From: Balaenoptera acutorostrata
Lineage: Eukaryota; Chordata; Mammalia; Artiodactyla; Balaenopteridae
Direction: 5' to 3'
DNA length: 64,000 nt
Assembly (NCBI RefSeq): GCF_949987535.1
Contig: NW_026646045.1
Span: forward strand, 1-64,000
Under the pieces are notes generated by a model. It did no database searches. It had not been told where the DNA came from and was given only the letters and a program-made list of their open reading frames with translations. The translations under genes and the position numbers were made by a program. Of the stretch, positions 22,867 to 35,179 are shown piece after piece (the stretch's first letter is position 1; each line of letters starts with the position of its first letter).

Positions 22867-24625
22867 AGTCAAGGGGGTGTAAAGCGGCATAAACACAGCC
22901 GTGAAAAGCAGCTAAACCCCATTATAAAAATAAATTACTTTTCAAAACCCGTGAAACAAAGACAGTGAAAGAGAGAGAAATTCTTCCAAAATTCGTTCAG
23001 GGGCTGTGATGCAACCTGGATTGACCATATCTAGACCCACAGCTTATTGAGACATAAGGGTGGACACTCTTGGGGCTGAGAGGTTCGGTGAGGTTGGGTG
23101 AGCCAACGCAGACCCTTTCAAGTAATACTGCATGGTACCCATCCCATGGGTCCCAAATCTCCAGGTTCAAGGGCATCTTCCTACGTCGAAAACAGGCATG
23201 AGAAACCCAGAAGATGGTACACCGTGTGATCGGGAAAGGTTTCTAAAACGCACCTCATTTCTCATCTCCTTGGCTCGGGTTTGCCCTTCCAGCCGATTTA
23301 CTAGCCATCTCCCTCCTTGGAGAATCAGCACCTTTAACCTCCTGTTCTGTACAGGTTGCAATTTGTCCTGAGGATGAACGGGAAGCGGGGGAACCAATGA
23401 GAGACTAGCTCTAGGTGTTGGGACAGGCACAGGTCACTCTATTTTCCCATCAGGAAGAAGAATTAAGCACAAGCTCAGCCTGCCCCCCAGAACCAGAAGA
23501 GGGCCTGAAGCAATCCTGCGCTTTTGCGGCCAGCTCCCAAAAAAGCGAGTTGAAAAATGGAGCTCAGGGGCACTGCAATTCACAAACCTGCAGAGTTTTA
23601 ACTGATACCTCTCGTCCACAAATATATTAAGGGAAGGCAACGAAGAGGCTTTGAAAGCAAGGCAGAATTGCAGGAAACAGATTTCAGGAGGTAGATTCGA
23701 ATCGCCTTGAAAGCACATGAAAAGCGGCAAAACGTGGACAATGATGCCCTTGGCCAAAAAGGGCGTATGCGTTTTTTCCTGAATATATTCAGGAAAAAAC
23801 GCATACGCCCTTTTTGGCCAACCAAGCAACCTGGAAAGGCCAATCAGCGCTGCAAAGAAGTCTCGCTTCCCAGCGGGCAAAAGGGCCATGCGGAAAAAAG
23901 TGTCCAAACCAGAACTGCACGACCGGCCATGGAGAAATGGGAGCCTTGCTTCACTGATGGGCGGGATGTAAATTGCCAACAGCCACTAGGGAGAAGTGTA
24001 CGGTGTGTCCTGAAACATCTAAAAAATACAGCTTGGAGAGCATAGGGCACTTCCACTCATGGGCGTATAAATTGGGAAAACTAAAAATCAGCAAGACACA
24101 GGCACCCCAAAGTTTAGGGCTGCTCTGTTGACAAGAACCCCCACTTCATTACACCTTAAATATCCTAGGAAAGAGAAAAATGGATAAAGAAGTTGGGGTC
24201 CTCATGTACAATGGAATATCACTCAGCCATGAAATCAACGTCATAAGGCTAGTAGCAGCACGATGAGTGGATTTAGGTACGACGATTCTAAGTGAAATAA
24301 GTCACACAGAAAAAGACACTTATCCTAAGATATCACTTATAGAGGGAACGTAAAAACCGCTACACTTGAACTGAATTGCAAAACAGAACAGAGTCACACG
24401 TTTAGGAAACACACTATGGCTGCTGAATGGGAAAGGTGAGGTGGGGTGATGCATAAAACAACGGTTTCAAATTAGCTCCGATACCGTTCCATAAACCCAA
24501 TATGTAAGAGACAAGACCTATTCCTTTTTCAGTGAACTGGACTCAACACCCCTTATTCACCGCACAAGAATATATCTGACTAGTAAGAATCTTCAAACCT
24601 ATGTATTGATAGCTCTCTGTAAGTG
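22867..24625 (+). repeat. Satellite unit 14 (G': family G left, unit-13 right)
   Basis: 1759 bp. Left of the palindrome it equals unit 15 (CTGTTCTGTAC at 23342, TTTTAACTG, CGAAGAGGC). Right of it, it equals unit 13 (CAGCGCTGC, then ACAACGGTTTC). It has no counterpart in copy 2 of the nine-unit repeat. Palindrome 23750-23821 is perfect. Confidence 0.96.
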
Positions 24626-26384
24626 AGTCAAGGGGGTGTAAAGCGGCATAAACACAGCCGTGAAAAGCAGCTAAACCCCATTATAAAAATAAATTACTTT
24701 TCAAAACCCGTGAAACAAAGACAGTGAAAGAGAGAGAAATTCTTCCAAAATTCGTTCAGGGGCTGTGATGCAACCTGGATTGACCATATCTAGACCCACA
24801 GCTTATTGAGACATAAGGGTGGACACTCTTGGGGCTGAGAGGTTCGGTGAGGTTGGGTGAGCCAACGCAGACCCTTTCAAGTAATACTGCATGGTACCCA
24901 TCCCATGGGTCCCAAATCTCCAGGTTCAAGGGCATCTTCCTACGTCGAAAACAGGCATGAGAAACCCAGAAGATGGTACACCGTGTGATCGGGAAAGGTT
25001 TCTAAAACGCACCTCATTTCTCATCTCCTTGGCTCGGGTTTGCCCTTCCAGCCGATTTACTAGCCATCTCCCTCCTTGGAGAATCAGCACCTTTAACCTC
25101 CTGTTCTGTACAGGTTGCAATTTGTCCTGAGGATGAACGGGAAGCGGGGGAACCAATGAGAGACTAGCTCTAGGTGTTGGGACAGGCACAGGTCACTCTA
25201 TTTTCCCATCAGGAAGAAGAATTAAGCACAAGCTCAGCCTGCCCCCCAGAACCAGAAGAGGGCCTGAAGCAATCCTGCGCTTTTGCGGCCAGCTCCCAAA
25301 AAAGCGAGTTGAAAAATGGAGCTCAGGGGCACTGCAATTCACAAACCTGCAGAGTTTTAACTGATACCTCTCGTCCACAAATATATTAAGGGAAGGCAAC
25401 GAAGAGGCTTTGAAAGCAAGGCAGAATTGCAGGAAACAGATTTCAGGAGGTAGATTCGAATCGCCTTGAAAGCACATGAAAAGCGGCAAAACGTGGACAA
25501 TGATGCCCTTGGCCAAAAAGGGCGTATGCGTTTTTTCCTGAATATATTCAGGAAAAAACGCATACGCCCTTTTTGGCCAACCAAGCAACCTGGAAAGGCC
25601 AATCATTGCTCCAAAGAAGTCTCGCTTCCCAGCGGGCAAAAGGGCCATGCGGAAAAAAGTGTCCAAACCAGAACTGCACGACCGGCCATGGAGAAATGGG
25701 AGCCTTGCTTCACTGATGGGCGGGATGTAAATTGCCAACAGCCACTAGGGAGAAGTGTATGGTGTGTCCTGAAACATCTAAAAAATACAGCTTGGAGAGC
25801 ATAGGGCACTTCCACTCATGGGCGTATAAATTGGGAAAACTAAAAATCAGCAAGACACAGGCACCCCAAAGTTTAGGGCTGCTCTGTTGACAAGAACCCC
25901 CACTTCATTACACCTTAAATATCCTAGGAAAGAGAAAAATGGATAAAGAAGTTGGGGTCCTCATGTACAATGGAATATCACTCAGCCATGAAATCAACGT
26001 CATAAGGCTAGTAGCAGCACGATGAGTGGATTTAGGTACGACGATTCTAAGTGAAATAAGTCACACAGAAAAAGACACTTATCCTAAGATATCACTTATA
26101 GAGGGAACGTAAAAACCGCTACACTTGAACTGAATTGCAAAACAGAACAGAGTCACACGTTTAGGAAACACACTATGGCTGCTGAATGGGAAAGGTGAGG
26201 TGGGGTGATGCATAAAACAACGGTTTCAAATTAGCTCCGATACCGTTCCATAAACCCAATATGTAAGAGACAAGACCTATTCCTTTTTCAGTGAACTGGA
26301 CTCAACACCCCTTATTCACCGCACAAGAATATATCTGACTAGTAAGAATCTTCAAACCTATGTATTGATAGCTCTCTGTAAGTG
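24626..26384 (+). repeat. Satellite unit 15 (family G)
   Basis: 1759 bp. G marker CTGTTCTGTAC (25101); right part CAATCATTGC as in family C. Private GTGTATGGTG (25755). ACAACGGTTTC at the end is shared with units 13, 14 and 23. Palindrome 25509-25580. Confidence 0.96.
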
Positions 26385-28143
26385 AGTCAAGGGGGTGTAA
26401 AGCGGCATAAACACAGCCGTGAAAAGCAGCTAAACCCCATTATAAAAATAAATTACTTTTCAAAACCCGTGAAACAAAGACAGTGAAAGAGAGAGAAATT
26501 CTTCCAAAATTCGTTCAGGGGCTGTGATGCAACCTGGATTGACCATATCTAGACCCACAGCTTATTGAGACATAAGGGTGGACACTCTTGGGGCTGAGAG
26601 GTTCGGTGAGGTTGGGTGAGCCAACGCAGACCCTTTCAAGTAATACTGCATGGTACCCATCCCATGGGTCCCAAATCTCCAGGTTCAAGGGCATCTTCCT
26701 ACGTCGAAAACAGGCATGAGAAACCCAGAAGATGGTACACCGTGTGATCGGGAAAGGTTTCTAAAACGCACCTCATTTCTCATCTCCTTGGCTCGGGTTC
26801 GCCATTCCAGCCGATTTACTAGCCATCTCCCTCCTTGGAGAATCAGCACCTTTAACCTCCTGTTCCGTACAGGTTGCAATTTGTCCTGAGGATGAACGGG
26901 AAGAGGGGGAACCAATGAGAGACTAGCTCTAGGTGTTGGGACAGGCACAGGTCACTCTATTTTCCCATCAGGAAGAAGAATTAAGCACAAGCTCAGCCTG
27001 CCCCCCAGAACCAGAAGAGGGCCTGAAGCAATCCTGCGCTTTTGCGGCCAGCTCCCAAAAAAGCGAGTTGAAAAATGGAGCTCAGGGGCACTGCAATTCA
27101 CAAACCTGCAGAGTTTTAAATGATACCTTTCGTCCACAGATATATTAAGGGAAGGCAACGAAAAGGCTTTGAAAGCAAGGCAGAATTGCAGGAAACAGAT
27201 TTCAGGAGGTAGATTCGAATCTCCTTGAAAGCACATGAAAAGCGGCAAAACGTGGACAATGATGCCCTTGGCCAAAAAGGGCGTATGCGTTTTTTCCTGA
27301 ATATATTCAGGAAAAAACGCATACGCCCTTTTTGGCCAACCAAGCAACCTGGAAAGGCCAATCAGCGCTGCAAAGAAGTCTCGCTTCCCAGCGGGCAAAA
27401 GGGCCATGCGGAAAAAAGTGTCCAAACCAGAACTGCACGACCGGCCATGGAGAAACGGGAGCCTTGCTTCGCTGATGGGCGGGATGTAAATTGCCAACAG
27501 CCACTCGGGAGAAGTGTACGGTGTGTCCTGAAACATCTAAAAAACACAGCTTGGAGAGCATAGGGCACTTCCACTCATGGGCGTATAAATTGGGAAAACT
27601 AAAAATCAGCAAGACACAGGCACCCCAAAGTTTAGGGCTGCTCTGTTGACAAGAACCCCCACTTCATTACACCTTAAATATCCTAGGAAAGAGAAAAATG
27701 GATAAAGAAGTTGGGGTCCTCATGTACAATGGAATATCACTCAGCCATGAAATCAACGTCATAAGGCTAGTAGCAGCACGATGAGTGGATTTAGGTACGA
27801 CGATTCTAAGTGAAATAAGTCACACAGAAAAAGACACTTATCCTAAGATATCACTTATAGAGGGAACGTAAAAACCGCTACACTTGAACTGAATTGCAAA
27901 ACAGAACAGAGTCACACGTTTAGGAAACACACTATGGCTGCTGAATGGGAAAGGTGAGGTGGGGTGATGCATAAAACAAGGGTTTCAAATTAGCTCCGAT
28001 ACCGTTCCATAAACCCAATATGTAAGAGACAAGACCTATTCCTTTTTCAGTGAACTGGACTCAACACCCCCTATTCACCGCACAAGAATATATCTGACTA
28101 GTAAGAATCTTCAAACCTATGTATTGATATCTCTCTGTAAGTG
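26385..28143 (+). repeat. Satellite unit 16 (family D)
   Basis: 1759 bp. Carries all D markers of unit 11, and I see no difference from it by eye over the parts compared. It is the first unit of the second D-E-F trio. Palindrome 27268-27339. Confidence 0.96.
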
Positions 28144-29902
28144 AGTCAAGGGCGTGTAAAGCGGCATAAACACAGCCGTGAAAAGCAGCTAAACCCCATT
28201 ATAAAAATAAATTACTTTTCAAAACCCGTGAAACAAAGGCAGTGAAAGAGAGAGAAATTCTTACAAAATTCGTTCAGGGGCTGTGATGCAACCTGGATTG
28301 ACCATATCTAGACCCACAGCTGATTGAGACATAAGGGTGGACACTCTTGGGGCAGAGAGGTTCGGTGAGGTTGGGTGAGCCAACGCAGACCCTTTCAAGT
28401 AATACTGCATGGTACCCATCCCATGGGTCCCAAATCTCCAGGTTCAAGGGCATCTTCCTACGTCGAAAACAGGCATGAGAAACCCAGAAGATGGTACACC
28501 GTGTGATCGGGAAAGGTTTCTAAAACGCACCTCATTTCTCATCTCCTTGGCTCGGGTTCGCCATTCCAGCCGATTTACTAGCCATCTCCCTCCTTGGAGA
28601 ATCAGCACCTTTAACCTCCTGTTCCGTACAGGTTGCAATTTGTCCTGAGGATGAACGGGAAGAGGGGGAACCAATGAGAGACTAGCTCTAGGTGTTGGGA
28701 CAGGCACAGGTCACTCTATTTTCCCATCAGGAAGAAGAATTAAGCACAAGCTCAGCCTGTCCCCCAGAACCAGAAGAGGGCCTGAAGCAATCCTGCGCTT
28801 TTGCGGCCAGCTCCCAAAAAAGCGAGTTGAAAAATGGAGCTCAGGGGCACTGCAATTCACAAACCTGCAGAGTTTTAAATGATACCTCTCGTCCACAAAT
28901 ATATTAAGGGAAGGCAACGAAGAGGCTTTGAAAGCAAGGCAGAATTGCAGGAAACAGATTTCAGGAGGTAGATTCGAATCGCCTTGAAAGCACATGAAAA
29001 GCGGCAAAACGTGGACAATGATGCCCTTGGCCAAAAAGGGCGTATGCGTTTTTTCCTGAATATATTCAGGAAAAAACGCATACGCCCTTTTTGGCCAACC
29101 AAGCAACCTGGAAAGGCAAATCAGCGCTCCAAAGAAGTCTCGCTTCCCAGCGGGCAAAAGGGCCATGCGGAAAAAAGTGTCCAAACCAGAAATGCAGGAC
29201 CGGCCATGGAGAAATGGGAGCCTTGCTACGTTGATGGGTGGGATGTAAATTGCCAACAGCTACTTTGGAGAAGTGTACGGTGTGTCCTGAAACATCTAAA
29301 AAACACAGCTTGGAGAGCATAGGGCACTTCCACTCATGGGCGTATAAATTGGGAAAACTAAAAATCAGCAAGACACAGGCAGCCCAAAGTTTAGGGCTGC
29401 TCTGTTGACAAGAACCCCCACTTCATTACACCTTAAATATCCTAGGAAAGAGAAAAATGGATAAAGAAGTTGTGGTCCTCATGTACAATGGAATATCACT
29501 CAGCCATGAAATCAACGTCATAAGGCTAGTAGCAGCACGATGAGTGGACTTAGGTACGACGATTCTAAGTGAAATAAGTCACACAGAAAAAGACACTTAT
29601 CATAAGATATCACTTCTAGAGGGAATGTAAAAACCGCTACACTTGAACTGAATTGCAAAACAGAACAGAGTCACACGTTTAGAAAACACACTATGGCTGC
29701 TGAACGGGAAAGGTGAGGTGGGGTGATGCATAAAACAAGGGTTTCAAATTAGCTCCGATACCGTTCCATAAACCCAATATGTAAGAGACAAGACCTATTC
29801 TTTTTTCAGTGAACTGGACTCAACACCCCCTATTCACCGCACAAGAATATATCTGACTAGGAAGAATCTTCAAACCTATGTATTGATATCTCTCTGTAAG
29901 TG
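28144..29902 (+). repeat. Satellite unit 17 (family E)
   Basis: 1759 bp. E markers as unit 12, but GCCTGTCCCC (28755) in place of the shortened form, and CTATTCTTTTTTCAG at the end (C to T at 29801). Both variants recur only in unit 26, apart from the first in unit 37. Palindrome 29027-29098. Confidence 0.96.
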
Positions 29903-31661
29903 AGTCAAGGGTGTGTAAAGCGGCATAAACACAGCCGTGAAAAGCAGCTAAACCCCATTATAAAAATAAATTTCTTTTCAAAACCCGTGAAACAAAGACA
30001 GTGAAAGAGAGAGAAATACTTCCAAAATTCGTTCAGGGGCTGTGATGCAACCTGGATTGACCATATCTAGACACACAGCTGATTGAGACATAAGGGTGGA
30101 CATTCTTGGGGCTGAGAGGTTCGGTGAGGTTGGGTGAGCCAACGCAGACCCTTTCAAGTAATACTGCATGGTACCCATCCCATGGGTCCCAAATCTCCAG
30201 GTTCAAGGGCATCTTCCTACATCGAAAACAGGCATGAGAAACCCAGAAGATGGTACACCGTGTGATCGGGAAAGGTTTCTAAAACGCACCTCATTTCTCA
30301 TCTCCTTGGCTCGGGTTCGCCATTCCAGCCGATTTACTAGCCATCTCCCTCCTTGGAGAATCAGCACCTTTAACCTCCTGTTCCGTACAGGTTGCAATTT
30401 GTCCTGAGGATGAACGGGAAGAGGGGGAACCAATGAGAGACTAGCTCTAGGTGTTGGGACAGGCACAGGTCACTCTATTTTCCCATCAGGAAGAAGAATT
30501 AAGCACAAGCTCAGCCTGCCCCCCAGAACCAGAAGAGGGCCTGAAGCAATCCTGCGCTTTTGCGGCCAGCTCCCAAAAAAGCGACTGGAAAAATGGAGCT
30601 CAGGGGCACTGCAATTCACAAACCTGCAGAGTTTTAAATGATACCTCTCGTCCACAAATATATTAAGGGAAGGCAACGAAGAGGCTTTGAAAGCAAGGCA
30701 GAATTGCAGGAAACAGATTTCAGGAGGTAGATTCGAATCGCCTTGAAAGCACATGAAAAGCGGCAAAACGTGGACAATGATGCCCTTGGCCAAAAAGGGC
30801 GTATGCGTTTTTTCCTGAATATATTCAGGAAAAAACGCATACGCCCTTTTTGGCCAACCAAGCAACCTGGAAAGTCCAATCAGCGCTCCAAAGAAGTCTC
30901 GCTTCCCAGCGGGCAAAAGGGCCATGCGGAAAAAAGTGTCCAAAGCAGAAATGCAGGACCGGCCATGGAGAAATGGGAGCCTTGCTACGCTGATGGGTGG
31001 GATGTAAATTGCCAACAGCCACTCTGGAGAAGTGTACGGTGTGTTCTGAAACATCTAAAAAACACAGCTTGGAGAGCATAGGGCACTTCCACTCATGGGC
31101 GTATAAATTGGGAAAACTAAAAATCAGCAAGACACAGGCACCCCAAAGTTTAGGGCTGCTCTGTTGACAAGAACCCCCACTTCATTACACCTTAAATATC
31201 CTAGGAAAGAGAAAAATGGATAAAGAAGTTGGGGTCCTCATGTACAATGGAATATCACTCAGCCATGAAATCAACGTCATAAGGCTAGTAGCAGCACGAT
31301 GAGTGGATTTAGGTACGACGATTTTAAGTGAAATAAGTCACACAGAAAAAGACACTTATCCTAAGATATCACTTAGAGAGGGAATGTAAAAACCGCTACA
31401 CTTGAACTGAATTGCAAAACAGAACAGAGTCACACGTTTAGGAAACACACTATGGCTGCTGAATGGGAAAGGTGAGGTGGGGTGATGCATAAAACAAGGG
31501 TTTCAAATTAGCTCCGATACCGTTCCATAAACCCAATATGTAAGAGACAAGACCTATTCCTTTTTCAGTGAACTGGACTCAACACCCCCTATTCACCGCA
31601 CAAGAATATATCTGACTAGTAAGAATCCTCAAACCTATGTATTGATATCTCTCTGTAAGTG
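29903..31661 (+). repeat. Satellite unit 18 (mosaic: family F left, family A right)
   Basis: 1759 bp. The left part has F markers including CTAGACACACAGC. From GGCACAGGTC (about 30467) and GCGACTGG onward it is family A, as in unit 7. This is the join between the two nine-unit copies. Palindrome 30786-30857. Confidence 0.96.
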
Positions 31662-33420
31662 AGTCAAGGGGGTGTAAAGCGGCATAAACACAGCCGTGAA
31701 AAGCAGCTAAACCCCATTATAAAAATAAATTACTTTTCAAAACCCGTGAAACAAAGACAGTGAAAGAGAGAGAAATTCTTCCAAAATTCGTTCAGGGGCT
31801 GTGATGCAACCTGGATTGACCATATCTAGACCCACAGCTGATTGAGACATAAGGGTGGACACTCTTGGGGCTGAGAGGTTTCGTGAGGTTGGGTGAGCCA
31901 ACGCAGACCCTTTCAAGTAATACTGCATGCTACCCATCCCATGGGTCCCAAATCTCCAGGTTCAAGGGCATCTTCCTACATCGAAAACAGGCATGAGAAA
32001 CCCAGAAGATGGTACACCGTGTGATCGGGAAAGGTTTCTAAAACGCACCTCATTTCTCATCTCCTTTGCTCGGGTTTGCCCTTCCAGCCGATTTACTAGC
32101 CATCTCCCTCCTTGGAGAATCAGCACCTTTAACCTCCTGTTCCGTACAGGTTGCAATTTGTCCTGAGGATGAACGGGAAGCGGGGGAACCAATGAGAGAC
32201 TAGCTCTAGGTGTTGGGACAGGCACAGGTCACTCTATTTTCCCATCAGGAAGAAGAATTAAGCACAAGCTCAGCCTGCCCCCCAGAACCAGAAGAGGGCC
32301 TGAAGCAATCCTGCGCTTTTGCGGCCAGCTCCCAAAAAAGCGAGTTGAAAAATGGAGCTCAGGGGCACTGCAATTCACAAACCTGCAGAGTTTTAACTGA
32401 TACCTCTCGTCCACAAATATATTAAGGGAAGGCAACGAAGAGGCTTTGAAAGCAAGGCAGAATTGCAGGAAACAGATTTCAGGAGGTAGATTCGAATCGC
32501 CTTGAAAGCACATGAAAAGCGGCAAAACGTGGACAATGATGCCCTTGGCCAAAAAGGGCGTATGCGTTTCTTCCTGAATATATTCAGGAAAAAACGCATA
32601 CGCCCTTTTTGGCCAACCAAGCAACCTGGAAAGGCCAATCATTGCTCCAAAGAAGTCTCGCTTCCCAGCGGGCAAAAGGGCCATGCGGAAAAAAGTGTCC
32701 AAACCAGAACTGCACGACCGGCCATGGAGAAATGGGAGCCTTGCTTCACTGATGGGCGGGATGTAAATTGCCAACAGCCACTAGGGAGAAGTGTACGGTG
32801 TGTCCTGAAACATCTAAAAAATACAGCTTGGAGAGCATAGGGCACTTCCACTCATGGGCGTATAAATTGGGAAAACTAAAAATCAGCAAGACACAGGCAC
32901 CCCAAAGTTTAGGGCTGCTCTGTTGACAAGAACCCCCACTTCATTACACCTTAAATATCCTAGGAAAGAGAAAAATGGATAAAGAAGTTGGGGTCCTCAT
33001 GTACAATGGAATATCACTCAGCCATGAAATCAACGTCATAAGGCTAGTAGCAGCACGATGAGTGGATTTAGGTACGACGATTCTAAGTGAAATAAGTCAC
33101 ACAGAAAAAGACACTTATCCTAAGATATCACTTATAGAGGGAACGTAAAAACCGCTACACTTGAACTGAATTGCAAAACAGAACAGAGTCACACGTTTAG
33201 GAAACACACTATGGCTGCTGAATGGGAAAGGTGAGGTGGGGTGATGCATAAAACAAGGGTTTCAAATTAGCTCCGATACCGTTCCATAAACCCAATATGT
33301 AAGAGACAAGACCTATTCCTTTTTCAGTGAACTGGACTCAACACCCCTTATTCACCGCACAAGAATATATCTGACTAGTAAGAATCTTCAAACCTATGTA
33401 TTGATAGCTCTCTGTAAGTG
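31662..33420 (+). repeat. Satellite unit 19 (family B)
   Basis: 1759 bp. Counterpart of unit 9, sharing GCATGCTACCC, GAAGCGGGGG and the C in the palindrome T-run. It follows the A-type right part of unit 18 directly, with no unit-8-like intermediate. Confidence 0.96.
32545..32616. repeat. Palindrome with C in the T-run (unit 19)
   Basis: C at 32570 is shared only with unit 9 (14981). This supports the nine-unit higher-order repeat pairing of the two units. Confidence 0.9.
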
Positions 33421-35179
33421 AGTCAAGGGGGTGTAAAGCGGCATAAACACAGCCGTGAAAAGCAGCTAAACCCCATTATAAAAATAAATTACTTTTCAAA
33501 ACCCGTGAAACAAAGACAGTGAAAGAGAGAGAAATTCTTCCAAAATTCGTTCAGGGGCTGTGATGCAACCTGGATTGACCATATCTAGACCCACAGCTTA
33601 TTGAGACATAAGGGTGGACACTCTTGGGGCTGAGAGGTTCGGTGAGGCTGGGTGAGCCAACGCAGACCCTTTCAAGTAATACTGCATGGTACCCATCCCA
33701 TGGGTCCCAAATCTCCAGGTTCAAGGGCATCTTCCTACGTCGAAAACAGGCATGAGAAACCCAGAAGATGGTACACCGTGTGATCGGGAAAGGTTTCTAA
33801 AACGCACCTCATTTCTCATCTCCTTGGCTCGGGTTTGCCCTTCCAGCCGATTTACTAGCCATCTCCCTCCTTGGAGAATCAGCACCTTTAACCTCCTGTT
33901 CCGTACAGGTTGCAATTTGTCCTGAGGATGAACGGGAAGCGGGGGAACCAATGAGAGACTAGCTCTAGGTGTTGGGACAGGCACAGGTCACTCTATTTTC
34001 CCATCAGGAAGAAGAATTAAGCACAAGCTCAGCCTGCCCCCCAGAACCAGAAGAGGGCCTGAAGCAATCCTGCGCTTTTGCGGCCAGCTCCCGAAAAAGC
34101 GAGTTGAAAAATGGAGCTCAGGGGCACTGCAATTCACAAACCTGCAGAGTTTTAACTGATACCTCTCGTCCACAAATATATTAAGGGAAGGCAACGAAGA
34201 GGCTTTGAAAGCAAGGCAGAATTGCAGGAAACAGATTTCAGGAGGTAGATTCGAATCGCCTTGAAAGCACATGAAAAGCGGCAAAACGTGGACAATGATG
34301 CCCTTGGCCAAAAAGGGCGTATGCGTTTTTTCCTGAATATATTCAGGAAAAAACGCATACGCCCTTTTTGGCCAACCAAGCAACCTGGAAAGGCCAATCA
34401 TTGCTCCAAAGAAGTCTCGCTTCCCAGCGGGCAAAAGGGCCATGCGGAAAAAAGTGTCCAAACCAGAACTGCACGACCGGCCATGGAGAAATGGGAGCCT
34501 TGCTTCACTGATGGGCGGGATGTAAATTGCCAACAGCCACTAGGGAGAAGTGTACGGTGTGTCCTGAAACATCTAAAAAATACAGCTTGGAGAGCATAGG
34601 GCACTTCCACTCATGGGCGTATAAATTGGGAAAACTAAAAATCAGCAAGACACAGGCACCCCAAAGTTTAGGGCTGCTCTGTTGACAAGAACCCCCACTT
34701 CATTACACCTTAAATATCCTAGGAAAGAGAAAAATGGATAAAGAAGTTGGGGTCCTCATGTACAATGGAATATCACTCAGCCATGAAATCAACGTCATAA
34801 GGCTAGTAGCAGCACGATGAGTGGATTTAGGTACGACGATTCTAAGTGAAATAAGTCACACAGAAAAAGACACTTATCCTAAGATATCACTTATAGAGGG
34901 AACGTAAAAACCGCTACACTTGAACTGAATTGCAAAACAGAACAGAGTCACACGTTTAGGAAACACACTATGGCTGCTGAATGGGAAAGGTGAGGTGGGG
35001 TGATGCATAAAACAAGGGTTTCAAATTAGCTCCGATACCGTTCCATAAACCCAATATGTAAGAGACAAGACCTATTCCTTTTTCAGTGAACTGGACTCAA
35101 CACCCCTTATTCACCGCACAAGAATATATCTGACTAGTAAGAATCTTCAAACCTATGTATTGATAGCTCTCTGTAAGTG
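33421..35179 (+). repeat. Satellite unit 20 (family C)
   Basis: 1759 bp. Counterpart of unit 10, sharing GAGGCTGGG (33645). Private CTCCCGAAAAAGCG (34088). Palindrome 34304-34375. Confidence 0.96.

Larger units (their letters stand above)
14073..31661 (+). repeat. Higher-order repeat, copy 1 (units 9-18, nine-unit order plus one extra unit)
   Basis: Family order is B C D E F G' G D E F/A. Pairings with copy 2 rest on private variants: unit 9 with 19 (C in the palindrome), 10 with 20 (GAGGCTGGG at 16055 and 33645), 12 with 22 (GCCTGGCCCC at 19961 and 37550), and 17 with 26 (GCCTGTCCCC plus a T-run change at 29801 and 45631). The extra unit is 14. The last unit changes from family F to family A sequence in mid-unit. 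Confidence 0.85.
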
